From positions 4,340,001 to 4,404,000 of the forward strand of contig OZ017746.1 of assembly GCA_963969365.1 (NCBI GenBank): DNA of 64,000 nucleotides, given 5' to 3'. Made by a program: the position numbers and the translations under genes. The stretch is from Asterochloris sp. CNOR1. Lineage: Eukaryota > Chlorophyta > Trebouxiophyceae > Trebouxiales > Trebouxiaceae. This document shows positions 1 to 12,749 of the stretch, one piece after another. Every line of letters begins with the position of its first letter. The first letter of the stretch is position 1. The notes below the pieces were generated by a model. It saw nothing but the letters and a program-made list of their open reading frames with translations, was not told the origin of the DNA and did no database searches.

Positions 1-188
1 GACTGAACTCTGCGGCCACACTACACCATGGTTCAGGATGTGCACCTGTCTCCCTCTGCATGTGAGCAGCTTGTGAGATATGCATTCTGTGCTCAGGACC
101 TTACGGGATGGCACTGCAAGGTGCTTTCCTGACGTGACATCTGTCTGCCTCTGCCTGTGCACTGCTCATTTGAGCCTCCTGTGACCAG

Positions 189-3100
189 TGCCGTCCCTGT
201 GGCAGGCAGCCACCCTGCAGGAGCAGTTGGCGGCCATGGCGCCCGCCAGCAGCCTCCTTGAGGTGCGGCACCAGTTTCAGGCTCTGACTGCTGACTTGGA
301 AGGCAGGGCCCCAGGGAGTGCGCTGCTGGAGGTGCAGCGGCAGGTGCAGGCCCAGGGTGCACAGCTGGCAGCCCTGCAGCAGGCTGAGCAGATGGCTGCA
401 GCTGCTGCCTTGCTGGAGGTGCAGCAGCAGGTGCAGGCCATGGCAGGCCAGGTTGCTGCTCTGCAGCAGGCTGAGCAGATGGCTTCAACTGTTGCCTTGC
501 TCGAGGTGCAGCAGAAGGTTCATACGCTAGACGCCCAGGTCGCTGCCATGCAGCAAGCACAGCAGGCCAGCACTGAGGATGGAAAGCGGGCAGGCAGCCA
601 GGTGCAGGCAGTGGCAGTCGAACTGGCTGCCCTGCAGAAGGATCAGCAGGCCAGCGCTGAGACACGGCGGCAGGCAGGCAATGAGCTGGCACAGCTGCAG
701 GAGCAGGTGCAGGGTCTGGGGCGCGACCTAGCGGTGTGGCGGGAGCGGCAGCACATGGTTGCGGGGATGACCAGTTCAGAGCAGGTGAGTTGCTCTGCAG
801 ACTGTACACAGCATGCGTGGCAGTTGTGGCGGGAGTGGCAGCACAGGAGCTGTGGGGATGAAGCAGGTGGTTTGCCACCAGCGTGTGACAGTTCAACTCT
901 CTGGTCTTCTTGAGCTTCTTGAGCTGGAGTGAACTGCTGCAGCTGGTACTGCAGGCATGCCCAGGGGTTGCTGTGCTTATCATGGCACCCTCTGCTGGCA
1001 CAATGGATGCCAGAGCAGCAGCAAGCCTTTTAAAACTGGCCCTAGCTTGGATGATCTGGTGTAGTGTTGGTCAAGGTTCCACCTGATGGCCCACTGCTTG
1101 CCAGAGTGGTGTTCAGCCACCGACTGGCCTTGACAGGTCTGACGCTCGTTGCTTGGTGCAGGCTGAGCGGACCGTGCAGGTGGAGAGGGCACTGCGGGAG
1201 GTGCAGCAGGCAGTGGAGGCCGTCCAGGCGCAGCTGCCTCTCCTGGTGCAGGCACAGCTCCAGGAAGGCCTGCCCAGGGTTCAGGTGCATTGCAGGCGCA
1301 CTGTTGAGGTGCCTGCATGGCTTGTCACTCTGGATGTGTGGGCCTGCGTGGCCTGAGCTACATCTGCGACTGCATGCTGACTGCTGCAAGCAGCACCCCG
1401 CTGTCTTCAACCCTTTGAGAACATTGTGCACCCCAAGATGTGAGGTGCACTCCAAGTCAGACTGCGGAAAGCCCAGGCCTGCAGATAACTAAAGTCCCCA
1501 TGTGCTTCCTTTCCGTTTGCTACAGGAGATGGTGGCCGCCCAGGTGGAGGCCAGCCAGGGGAAGCTGGCGGCCCAGCAGGCAGAGGCGATGGCCAGCCTG
1601 CAGCAGCTGTGCGCAGCCACTGTCGGCGCCCAGGCGGCCACTGCTGCGGACCTGGAGGCTCATGTGTTGCAGCAGCAGCAGGCAGCTGCAGTAGATGCTG
1701 AGCAGGCGGCAGGCCTCAAGTCCCAGGTGGACGCCCTGGCCGCCAGCCTGGCAGTGCAGAAGGTCTCCTTGCAGGCTGCCCAGCAGCAGCTTGAGAAGAA
1801 GCAGGCCGACAAGCTGCACGGGCAGGCCGGCCTTCTGGAGCCCATGCAGGGCGCTCTGGAGCAGCTCGATGCGCTGCAAACCCAGGTAAAGAGGGCCTCA
1901 ATCTAAACTCAAGCCATGTGGCCAGGCACATAGCTGCAAAAACGCCCTTTGACTACAGCTCCATGAGCACTGGCATTGTCCCAAAGCAGGTCACGCAGCA
2001 GGGCCACATTCAGGGTGCTCAGCAGCAGCTCAATGGGCTGCAATCTCAGGTCAGGAATGCCTGGATGAGCGGACAGGACACAGGAAGGCCTGGTTGAGTG
2101 GACGTGATTTAATTGCAAACGCAATGTCAAGCAGCGGCTTCTGTGTTCTGGAGCAGCCTGCGCAGCATGCCATGTGCAGGGCACCCAGCAGCAACTCAAG
2201 GGCCAGCAGGCCCTGGTCTGGTTGTGCCATGAGGTCATGCACCCTGACTGCATGAGGCTGTCAGAGTTTGCAGCCTATCCATATGTGGCACTGCACCCTG
2301 TTTTGCGTCAGGTTAGTCAGCTGCTCGCTGCAGGCTGAGCACAGGGCATGCCACTGAACGTCGACGCAACAAAATGCGCGAGAAGCAATGTTCAGCAGAC
2401 CAAGGAACACAGCACCATGCTGATGCTGGGACACTGCAGCAGACACCGTCTTCACCACCTGTATGACTCCCAACATTTCTTCCCATTCTTGCGTTGCAGG
2501 TGCAGCAGCTTCAGGCACAGCAGCTTCAGGCGCAAGAGGGAGCTGCCCGACAGGGGGCCGCCTCGGAAGCGCAGGGGCGTGACGTGGAGAGCCTGCGGGC
2601 TCAGGTGCAGCAGGCACTTGCGGAGCAGACTGCCAGTCAAGCGCAGGTGGGCGCGATACTAGAGCAGCAGCAGGCTTGCTGCGGTGGTTGCTGCACTGGA
2701 TGGGCATGCAACCAGGCTGATGAGAGCTTGCATGGGACTGAAAGCTGCTGTGCAGCGAGGCGCAGTGCAGCTGGAGTTGGGCTTTATGGAGTTGCAACCA
2801 GAGCCGGCCGTTTGCCAGTTGGCTCTGTCACTGTGCATTGGCCATCAGTCGCGCAGTGTTCAGATACCTGGCGCCATGGGAAGGCGCCCCAAGGTGCCTT
2901 TGATCATCCCAGCCAGTGCCCATGTCTGCTTTTGGCTTGCGAGTGGAGCATGCAGTGGGCAGCATGTCTGTGCTGATCCATGGCTTCCCAGTCAGCTGCT
3001 TCTGGCAGCTCGAAGACTCTCCAGCTCAGTGAACCAACCAGGCAGCCGCAGTAGCCAGCGTCTCTGATATCGTACTCCTGAAACGTGCAGCTGGCCAAGC

Positions 3101-5737
3101 TTGAGCAGGCGCAGACTCAGCAACCCAGGGGCGCCAGGGAGGTCGGTGCAGTGACCCCTGGGGACCTGGAGAGCGCTCTGGGCCGCCTGAAGGCTGAGAT
3201 CTGGACAGAGGAGCGCTCCGAGGTGGGATGCTGGTGCAGCCTCAAGTATTGGCGACCGCTATCTACAAGAGCTGGGCGCTCAGCTCTGCTGGGGCAGGGA
3301 GATGGCCAGCAAACTCTTCTGGGTGGACTGTGCACTCTCTGCAGTGGCGTTATGCCACCTCACATAGTCTGGAGGTGCCTGCTCTTGGGGCAACAGCTAC
3401 AGGGAGCATGTCTGTTCCGCACGCTTGCTGCCACATTTGAGCAAGTTGCGGTTTGGTCTGCACCAGTCAGCCAGAATCCCCTCGCACTCAACGCTGGCAT
3501 CTGGAAGTTGCTGGGCCTGCCAGATACTGCCTTGGGCAGTGCGCTGCTCCTGCCCAACATTCCACAACCTGGCTCCAGCTCACGCACATACGTGAGGCTG
3601 CAACAGTGCTGCTGCAGGTGGCCCAGGCACTGGCCGGCCTGAGGGTTGCCATGACTGCTGATGCCGAGGCTGTGCATGCCAACTTCGTGCAGCAGCTGAT
3701 GGCGGGCAGGCGGGACGCAGCAGCAGCCATTGCGCAGGAGCACTCAGAGCTGGCAGCCGAGCTGCAGGCGCTGGGGCAGCAGCTGAATGCGGCCCTGTCG
3801 GGGCAGCAGGCCAAGCTGACGGCCCTGGTGCAGTCAGAGGTGCAGCAGGTAGGTTGTGCAGGGCCATTTGCGTGCAGGGCTGCACCGGGGTCGTGCTCAG
3901 GGCTGCACTGGGTGCTTGCAAGAGTTGCCCGTGAAGGGCAGCCAACCAAGCTGACCTGCTCCTGGACGGCCAGTCTGAGTTCAGCAGGGCCACCCAGTCT
4001 CCAACCTCTTCCTGTGGAGCTGCTTTTGAGCTCCTCTGCCCCATGCTTGCACAGTGCAGCAAGCCAAGGTGTACTACCTAGCTCTACAGCAGACGAATGT
4101 GCAGCAGGTGGTGTCTTGCAGGCCTGCCTTCAGAAAAGCTTGCACAGGGCTGTCAGTTTGTGGGAATACAATGTCTGTCTGCAAGGGCTGATTGTACAAG
4201 GCGGCAACTCAAAGCTGTCCTGCCTTGAGGCAGGCAGAGAGGTGCAGCAGGTGGGGTCATGCAGGCCTGCCTCTGTGCAAGCATGCTCAGGCCTGTCAGT
4301 TTGTGGGGCTGCACTGTCTGGCTTCAAGTGCTGACCGTACAGAAAGCCCACCCAAAGTGACCCGCCCTGCGGCTGTCAGATGAATTGTGATCCCCTTTGC
4401 TGCCAGGGTTGCCAGCACCATGCACCTGAGCAGTGTGACATGGGTCTTGCAGACTGGCCCTTGTCATGGGGGACTCCTCGATGTTTGCCCAGTGGCTGAT
4501 TGTGAATTACTTGAAACGCCTGCACATCCCCTGGGATGCTGCTGTGCAAACGGATGCAGCCTGCCTATGAGACCCCCGGACTGCTGATCTGCAGGCAAGG
4601 CAGGAGGGTGCAGCGGGACTGGAGGAGCTGACCAGCCAGGTCAACACTACACTGGACGGTGTGAACCAGGCAAGCTCACTGCTGTCCGTGACACAGGTGC
4701 TGCTCGAAGCCGCAGTGGCACTCAGCACGGTAGCCTGGCACTCCTGAACCAAGTTGCTGTGTGACGCCCTTTTCTGGGAGATGTCTCCCTGCGGTGAGTG
4801 TGATGTTTGCTGTTGTTGTGCGCCTGGGCTGCATACCTGTGACAGATGCTAGGCAGCCGCTGGCAGCCATGTTGACACTAGAACCGGTATGGTTGACATG
4901 GTGACTCGGTGCTCCACAATCGGCAATGTATGCCACGCTTGCTCTCTTTGGGCACCTCAGCCATGTCGCAATAGTTATGTTGGCTGCCGTGTCTACTCAA
5001 GGGACAGCTTGGTTGGCTTGCCGACTCAGTGCTCCACAATCCGACAATGTATGCTGCGCTTGCTCTCTTTTAGCATCTGAGCTGTGTCGCTTGACTGCAT
5101 GCCAGGCAGCTGCTGGCAGCCAAGTCCATGGTCTGGTTAGCATACCAACTCACTGCTCCACAGCCTGGCAGCGGGTGCCATGCTTGCTCTCTATGAGCCA
5201 CCCAGCCATGTCCAGGATATTGGTGCCAGGCACCCGCTGATCCGCCTGCTGGACTCTGGTCTGCCAAGAAATGGTCCAGACACTGTGTGGCCATCTGAGC
5301 ACAGTGCAGCTGCTCGCAAGCTGTGCTTGTCTTATACGTGTACTGGGCCTGGCATGCCACTCTTCAGCTGTTGATGCTTGACACCACTCCTGCGCCATGC
5401 AGGAGGTGTGCAGGCCATCGCAGCTCATCAGTATGTTCATGGTGCTGCACCTGTTTTATGTAGGCGTTCAGGGTTCACCCTGAGTTGAAATGCCAGGCAA
5501 TTGTGGGCAGCCTCGTTGACCTCACTCTGCCGGCCTGCCAGCCACACGTGCTCCACACCTCTGTGCAGGCAACCACAGTGATCCTGTTGCACCTGCTTTG
5601 TGCAGGCGGTCAATGATGCCCTGGCGTCCTCCCATGCGGACATGGTTTCACAGATTGAAGCAATCCAGGCAGTCCTGCAGAAGCGTGGTCTGCAGAGCTC
5701 TGAGGGGTCGCATGCGCGGCCTGCCGATGCCTTCTGA
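189..5737 (+). CDS. Gln/Ala-rich long coiled-coil protein, 3' part (5' end outside window)
   Basis: No enzymatic or named domain is recognised. Exons read in phase as near-continuous heptad-type coiled coil rich in Q, A, L and E, with repeated units such as LLEVQQQVQ and AALQQAEQM. Supported exons are about 189-784, 1162-1284, 1526-1885, 2014-2049, 2180-2215, 2500-2646, 3091-3222, 3618-3848, possibly 4595-4669 (which would use a GC donor, CAG|GCAAGC), and the terminal exon 5606-5737. The last exon ends ...HARPADAF then TGA. Most exons start after CAG and end at GTGAG/GTAAG-type donors. The first visible exon starts after an acceptor, so the N-terminus lies left of the window. Introns between 3850 and 5600 are long, and additional exons may be missed there. 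A structural or scaffold role is inferred from composition only. Confidence 0.6.
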
Positions 5738-5974
5738 CAGCCTCAGGGGTGGCACAAGCGGCGCCTGACAGTCTTTGACAAGTGTCCTTGGTGCAAGGCA
5801 TGGTGCTCGCCACTTCATGTTGCTCTGCAGGACTCAGGTTGCAATAAGTTGTAGTCTATGTGTTCTAATCTTGACTGCAAGAAGCACTTCAGTTGTGCCC
5901 ATATGGGCTGCTGCAACTGTGTCCTCAGTGTCCTGCAACTGAACTAATCTGCCAACTTTGAGCGCCAAGAACAG

Positions 5975-5979
5975 TTACA
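5975..5979 (-). terminator. Candidate TGTAA poly(A) signal (minus strand) for the 6341-11499 gene
   Basis: TTACA on the plus strand is TGTAA on the minus strand, about 360 nt downstream of the minus-strand stop at 6341. If used together with the plus-strand signal at 6307, the two convergent transcripts would overlap by roughly 330 nt. Confidence 0.3.
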
Positions 5980-6306
5980 CTGGGCTCTTACTTCAGTGAG
6001 GTTTTCAAGTTCTTTCAGATGAATGGGTGCACCGATGTGCTTATTCTGGGGGGGGGCCGATAGTGTGTGGAGTGAAGACTTCGATCACCCCCTGAGCACT
6101 GAGCCCTTGGGAGTTCAGGGCCCTGCGGAGGTGTGTCAACGATGCGCAGTACAGCAATAGCGAATGAAAACACCATGCACTCCCCATACATCTTGCATGA
6201 AAGACTGTCAGGGGTGCCCACTGCGTCATGTCTGCAAGAAGGCAGATAGTGATATGTCTGTATCAAAGGCGGGATGCAGTGCACCAATGTAGGTCTTGGT
6301 GGCTGC

Positions 6307-6311
6307 TGTAA
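6307..6311 (+). terminator. Candidate TGTAA poly(A) signal for the first coiled-coil gene
   Basis: TGTAA is the usual poly(A) signal of green algae. This copy lies 570 nt after the plus-strand stop at 5737 and only about 30 nt before the minus-strand stop at 6341. No nearer plus-strand copy was seen. Confidence 0.3.
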
Positions 6312-6340
6312 ACTACATCATGTGATGGTCCTGGGTTTCC

Positions 6341-9300
6341 TCATGCACGGCCCTGCTCAGCGCCGTGCTGCATGGTGCTCCAGAGGGGAGACACGATGAA
6401 TTGCTGGCCGTCACCCGACTGCGCTGCCCAGGCGGCAGCTTCCTCCACCCTCAGAAGGGGCTCCTCCACCCCAGCACCCTGCCTTGCAACGGCTGCAGCC
6501 CGCTGGCTGCGGCAGCGATGGCACCAGGCCAGGTGCAGAGCTGCCAGCAGCACCACACCAGCCAGCTCGGTGTACAGAGCCACGCGCAGGGCGTGGCGGT
6601 GGGCGCACAGCCAGCGCAGGGCACTCCGTTGCCAGCAGCCTGGCTTGGGGCTGTGGTTTCTTGGGTCGTGGCGGTCTGTCCTGCCCTCTCCTGCCAGACC
6701 CGGCTGGCTGCCGCCCTTGGCGCCGATCTGGCTCTTGCGGCACTTGTGGTTCTTGTGGTGCTTGCCGTTGCCGTGCTGGCGGGCCTCGTCACTGTCAGCG
6801 GTGGCAGCGCTGCTGCCCTGGGGGTTGCTGGTTGTGAGGTAGAGGTCAAACTGGGCGGGGCCATCCCGCTGGCCCATGTCGGAGGAGCGCATGACGACAG
6901 AGGTGGGCAGCTGGTGGGCACGGGGGGACCGGTCGCTGCGTGCCGCCGCGATGGTGCTCTGCAGGCTGCTCAGCTGGGACTGCAAGCTGGTCTGGATGCT
7001 CTCGGCTGTGAAGGCGCTGTCGATGTCGCCACCCTGCACGCATTTGGGGAAACATGTGAAGAAGCGCGAAAGCAGGCTGCTATGCTTGGGGAGCAAAAGG
7101 CCATCAAGCAGAGACTCCCTGCATACACATGAAGGGAAAGTCTCACAGGGCAGCCTGCTGTGCAGGGAGAGGCAGCAGGCCATCAAGCTGAGGGCAAGAG
7201 GTGTGGTGGCTCATGGATACTGGACGCCTGGACACATAACACTTCCTGGCAGATGGCCTCCAGCCAAATCTTGGTTGTGGTGGGCACAGCGCTGGCAGGC
7301 CACACCATTGCCACGTAGGGTGGCGGCTATCCAGCGCCGCCTCTTGAGGATGGTTCCCAAGGGTAAGTATGGTGCACACCACCCGCTGTGACTGGCGCCA
7401 TTTGCATTGACACAATCTTGTTGACACAGCACAAGGGGTTCAAGGTGACCAACAGCAGCCAATGTCACATTTGAACTGGAATGCAGCGACGCAGCAAATC
7501 TCGCCGCTTGAATGTCGCGATTTGACAGCAGGCCGGCCATCCCACAGCTGAGCACAGCTGCTCCTGGGCAGGGAATTGCTGAAAGAAACACGACATGAAA
7601 CAGATGACGACACGGCACTGCAGGCAAGGAAGTTCTGCCACACATTGAGCAACAACACAGGCAGGGCATGGAGACAGTGGCCAGCCCACCTCCACATCGA
7701 GATTGTAGACGACGTCAATCTCCACAGAGTCGCCGCTGCGGCCGGCCAGGCCCTCGACCAGGGAGCTCACGCGCCCCAGAATGGCGTGCAGCTCCTCATT
7801 CTGGTCGATGCGGTCCTGCAGAGCGCGGTCCTCGTCCCCGGCCAGCCCCGTCACCCACCCTGTGATGCTGCGCAGGATTGACTCGATGTCAGTACCTGCA
7901 GTCAGAATCGCACAGGTCAGCAAGGAGCCATGCTGGTATGCTCTGCAGGATGGACTCCATGTCAGCACCTGCAGTCGGAGTCGCACAGGTCAGTGAGGAC
8001 ACTTGCTGTGATGCTCTGCAGGAGGGACCCGATGTATGTGCAAGCTGGGCCATGGTGCTGTGTCCAGGATTGCAGCCTTTGCATTGTGTCTAGGCCAGAG
8101 GCTGATCGATTGCACCGCATGGGCTCAGGCAGCACCTGCAGCCGGAGTCACACATGTCAGCAGGGACCCGCCCCTCCTGATGCTCCACAGAATAGACTGG
8201 AAGTCCGCGCTTGCGGCAGGAGCCGCTTCAGCCAGCAAGGGTGGCAGCTGTGTTGCCAGGAAGGGCGGCCACGCCTGTGACCCTGGCTGGTGTTGCTGCA
8301 CAGGGTGAATGCCATTACCCTGCAGGCTGCACGGAACGAGATGCGGCAAATGAGAAGGGTGGTGAGTTCCTGCCCGTCGGTGTGCCGGCTGCCCACCAGC
8401 ACGCTGCCCACCAGCACCTGCTGTCGGCAGGGCAAGAGGACAGGTCTGCCACCTCTTGCAATACACCAGAGGCGCCAGGGGTCAGTTGGGCGCAAGATGG
8501 CACAGTTGCCAGGACATGGGTGGGAAACATGCCAGTGCCGGCAGCCAGATGTAACCCGACAGCAGCACACGGCAAAAGAGGCTGCATGTCATCAGATCTC
8601 TGGCCAGCAGAAAAGAGACCCCCAATTGCGGACCTCAGGGTTTGGGCTGGAGGGTTTTGTGTCAGGGTGTGTGGTGTTTTGTCAAGCATGTGCAAGCATC
8701 GTTTATGATGACAAGTCATGACACACCATCACAGCAGCCCAGGTCACAGGCAGATGTTGAAGCCATGAAGCTGCCTTCAAGCCCTGTCTCTGGCAAAACC
8801 TGAGGGTCCAAAACCCTAAGGCAGGCTGCAGCAACAAAAGGCAGATCTCGCAACTGACCACAGAAGTGCGCAGGTGGGAGCGGCTGCCGCACAAGTCTTG
8901 GCTCTCCCTGTCCGTCCCCGCTGCACTGCAGCCGCCCCTGGGGTGGCAGTCCCAGCGACACAAGCAGGGTCGGCACCACCTCCCAGCAGCAGCCGAGCCA
9001 CCCCACTCACCGATCGCGTCGGGGCTGAGCTCCACATCCACCTCGGCGGTGAGCTCCTGGGTGCCGTCAGGCAGGGCGGTAGTGGCAAAGGTGGCGGCCC
9101 GTGGAGCGCGGTGCTCATCAGCCGCCGTCACCCCAACAGTGACCTCCACGCTCATGTCCAGGCTGTGGTCTGCAGAGACCAGGGCTTCAATCGGCCCCTG
9201 GGGGAAGACCTCCGCTGCCATCTGGCTGACCACCTGCGTTAGCAGGACAAGTTTGGATCATCTGGGTAGGCTGACGGCCTCTGCCAGCGGCTGCCTCACC

Positions 9301-11499
9301 ACACGTGGCGACAGCTTGAGGAGACCAGCTGAGGCTGTGAAGATGGCAGCTCACCTCCTGCTGGTGCAGTGGGAGGATAGGACACGCTGTTGTGTGGACA
9401 GCTATGGGCCACTGCCTCACAATCTGTGGCGCAACAGCCCAAGGAGGCCAGCCTGAGAACATGAGGCTGTGTGGAATGCACCCTGTGCAGCGTGACTTCC
9501 CTTGCACCGAATGACTATGCCGCGAGGATTGAACCCTCTGGTGACGGCTGCAAGGTGCAGCAGACAGCTCAAGCGCAGGCCGTGCAGCAAGCAGTGGCAT
9601 CCAGCTTCCCCTGCGAAAGGCAGGCAACCTGCTCATGGCCTACCAGCATGCTACTTGCAGCAGACATGCGGGAGAGCAAGGGCAGCTCCTGACAAAGTGC
9701 ATGCTGCTGCGGTGCCGCTGCAGAGCCTGGGCTTAGAGCCCTCTGCTGCATCTTCTGGCTGGCACCAGACTCCCATTAGCTCAGACGCAAGCTGCACCCC
9801 ATCTCAAAACACAGCAGCACAGTCGGAAATGAGGGAGGTCCATGCAGCAGGGGTGCAACTGATGCAAGCGGCCATGCCTCACCTGCTCGTGAATGGCGGC
9901 CGCCTGCCCAGCGGGGTAAGCGTAGGGGTCGGCGCGCTGCCCCAGCTCCAGCACCCGGCTGGGCATGTAGTGCGCAAAGTCGTGGATCTCCTGGCGAGCG
10001 TCCAGCCAGACCGAGTCCAAGGGCTCCCTCAGGTCGCTGCCGTAGCCCAGCACTGCCTGTGCCTGGCGCGCCACCTCGGCGGGCGCCACCTTCAGGAGGT
10101 TGGCGGCCGGGTTGTAGGCAGGGCCTGCAGCAGGGAGGGGGGCACACAGCTCAGCAAGAGTAATCCATGCAGCGCACTTTGGGCTGCACTTCACAGTTGC
10201 CACCTGCTACTGTAGGGTGGTGGGCCGCGCCTCCAGCAGGAGGAAGAAGTGCTGGACTCAGAGAGATCCATGTCAGCAGCGGGGTCACGACAATGCCGGC
10301 ATCATAATGCCTGCATGGGTCTACACTGCTGCAGGCTCCAAAGCCATGTACACATGAAACGCAGTCCTGGCAGCCACAGGCTTTGTAGGAAGCATGTGAT
10401 CAACCCTATTACTTTGATTTACTAACATCTTAACAGGCAGCATCTCTGGGGGCAGCTCGCAGGCGGGTAAATGCAGCACGCAACAGGCTGCTTGGCATGC
10501 CCAGGCACAAGTGCTGCGGGCAGCGGCCGTCTGATAATGGACACGCACAGCAACCCCATGATTTGAAAGATGCCCCGCAATAAGACATTTAGCCCTGCAG
10601 TGGCTTGCACCACGGTGCTGCATGCCCACTGGGGCTGCATGTCTGGTCGCAGACCGTTCAAGCTCACCTGTGATGTCACGGCCATCCCTGCTGCATGTGA
10701 TGGCAATGTCCAGATCCTCCATGCCTGGGCACTGCCGCAGGGCCTGCATCGCTGGCAGAGTGATGGCTGCGTGGGCTGCCTCCGCACTGTCAGGGTTGCT
10801 GCAGGCAGGAGCACAGCAGACCTTACACAAGGGCCTGGCACCTTCATCCTCCACTCAGGGAAAGAAGTAGCAGCAAGGCAGCTCAGGAAGTGCAAACATG
10901 CTGGGCACCAGTGCAAGGGGGGTAAGAGCAGTGAGGGGAGCATACAACCAAAGTGTGTGGTGTTGTAGTTGGCGTTGGTGTCTCCAGATCTCAAAAGGAC
11001 CCCACATGGCCGAAACCCACATGGGTCTTGCGCACATGCTGACATGCACCTTGCGCCGGCCCACTCTTGCCCAGCCGCCACGAGGGCTGCTGCATCTGAG
11101 CAGCACACCAGGAAGCAGCAGAGCTCTAGACGATCATGCCTGGGCACGCCCAGAGCAACGCCCCCGTTTAAGTGGACGTTGAAGTGGGCCATGTCCCTTC
11201 GTGAAAACGTGGGGAACTGAACCTGGTTTCGGTGACTTGGAATTGCACACCCACCCACTGAGCTTTGTTGGGGGGTGCAAATGGGCTTGGCCTCACCAGA
11301 AGCAGCTGAGCATTCGCAGCACTCTGTAGGAAGTGCAGCATGCTGCGTCCAGCTCGCCATCTGGCAGTCCTGGCTGGCAGCCAGCAAACACGTTTGTGGC
11401 GACGCTGCAGGCCAGGCTGCCCGACCCTGGCAGTTGTGCGTGAGCTGAGCCGCCCAGCCAAGCAGCAGCACCCATTGCCAGCAACATTCCTCGCGCCAT
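6341..11499 (-). CDS. Unrecognised secreted or type I membrane protein
   Basis: The proposed start at 11499 gives MARGMLLAMGAAAWLGGSAH, a typical signal peptide, followed by a Cys-rich stretch ending at a GTGAGG donor near 11297. Later exons with good acceptor and donor sites are about 10860-10674 (Cys-containing, ...SRDGRDITG), 10125-9883, 9233-9012, 7863-7695 and the terminal exon about 7054-6341. The terminal exon carries a His/Lys-rich low-complexity linker, then one hydrophobic segment (LAGVVLLAALHLAW) and a short basic tail, which fits a type I membrane protein with a cytosolic tail. No family was recognised. Exons between 9000 and 8300 and near 11200 are uncertain. The intron around 7880-8290 holds decayed copies of the 7863 exon start. 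Identity as one gene is inferred from strand, spacing and frame. Confidence 0.5.
7863..8290 (-). repeat. Tandem decayed copies of an exon start (DIESIL unit)
   Basis: The exon beginning at about 7895 reads GTDIESILRSITGW. Two upstream copies on the minus strand read ADMESILQSIPAW (near 7950) and SADFQSILWSIRRG (near 8190), each preceded by an acceptor-like CAG and pyrimidine-rich DNA. Only the copy nearest 7863 continues as a long open exon. Confidence 0.6.
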
Positions 11500-12749
11500 G
11501 TTCAACCCTTCCTGCAACGGTGCAGAGAGCAATCAGGGCCTGAGCCCCTGACCCGACTTCTCACCCAGCTGCAGGTCCCACCCCTGTATCTGTTAGGACA
11601 GAAAATTTCCCAATTAGATGCTTTCACACGAAACACAGCGGGCCTGACAGCGGCAGGCCCGGGTGGTGCACACTTAAGCATGATGATGAGCAAATGCATA
11701 CAGGCCCCCCTTGACATGCCGATGACGGGATGACTCGAGCCAGGCCCTCTCACCTTGCGCTCCTTGACGTCCCAGGCAGTCGTCCGGAAAGATTCCAAAA
11801 TCGGAGTCCTAGCTCCGCGTGATCAGATGAACTCCGAGATGAGTGACCCAGCGACTGCCCTGCTGCCTGATGAGCTGACAGCGAGAGGTCAGGGGCAGAG
11901 GCTTGTGCACAAACGGTTACAATAATAATCACATTTTCGTTGTGTAATAGCCACAGCTGGGGGCCCTACAACCGTTTCATAAGTGTTGCTCCACTGGCAA
12001 GTAACAAGCATAAACACAATCCCTGTGTCAAACCAGCCCACTCCCTGCAGACTGGCGATGCAGGAGCAGGGGGACTTCCCTGCTGCTGGCCCAGAGGAAG
12101 CTGCCTACACACCCTCAGCTGCGGCCATCATGGACGCAGGCATGGCCAGCAAATAATGGGGGATTGATTTACGTCCCTGCCAGCATAGCAGCAAAGCCTG
12201 AGGCCTCAAGGCACACCCCTGTCAGAGCAAGGATGGGTGTGCAAAGGGACTGCTTAGGACAGGGCCTGTGAAATCATCAGAGAGCAGAGCAAGACAGAGC
12301 CTGTGTCTCCTGTCAGCTACCCGATTGGGAGGCGCCCAAGCCAAACTGAGTAATGGCAACTGCTTACCTTGGATACTTTCTCCCATTGAGGTGCCTTGTC
12401 AAGGTGCTGTGACTACAGGCCCCACCACAGGCCATAGAGGTTGGTCCATGGCCTCTACCAAGCGGCTGTTTTCCTGTATGGCCTGGCAAGCAAACCAGCC
12501 TAGCGAGTGCAGCTCACAGTTTGCAAATGCACCGACCAATGATGTGCTCCCGCCAGTGGTCAGGATAGCTCTTTGCTTGTGCCAAGACCTCAAGTTTCAG
12601 TTGCAAGGAATCTGATGTTCACATATACAGTGCACGTGTCTGTGATTGGACTGCCTCACTGACAAATGGGACGTTCAAACAAGGGGGAGGTTGTTGCCAT
12701 GCTAGCACTTGAAACCTTGTCACCCCCTGCACTGCTGAGGTTATGACTA
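11500..12749. other. Intergenic region between two minus-strand genes
   Basis: No exon with recognisable protein similarity was found. TTACA at 11917-11921 (TGTAA on the minus strand) could be a poly(A) signal for the gene ending at 12750, and the part below about 11900 is likely promoter and 5' leader for the gene starting at 11499. Open frames here (for example 12268-12615 plus) have no splice context or family match. Confidence 0.4.

Noticed and set aside
93-1001. 302-codon minus-strand open frame, Pro/Ala-rich
   Set aside because: It is antisense to the Gln/Ala coiled-coil exon; CAG-rich coding DNA gives long Ala/Pro/Cys frames on the other strand.
6365-7132. 255-codon plus-strand open frame
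   Set aside because: It is the antisense shadow of the terminal exon of the membrane-protein gene, whose minus-strand frame shows a coherent linker, membrane segment and stop.
10422-11471. 349-codon minus-strand frame as a single exon
   Set aside because: The frame crosses clear donor sites and switches from the supported reading in two places. Only short segments agree with splice context.
12268-12615. 115-codon plus-strand frame
   Set aside because: It lies in the 3' flank of a minus-strand gene and has no splice sites, domain or compositional signal.
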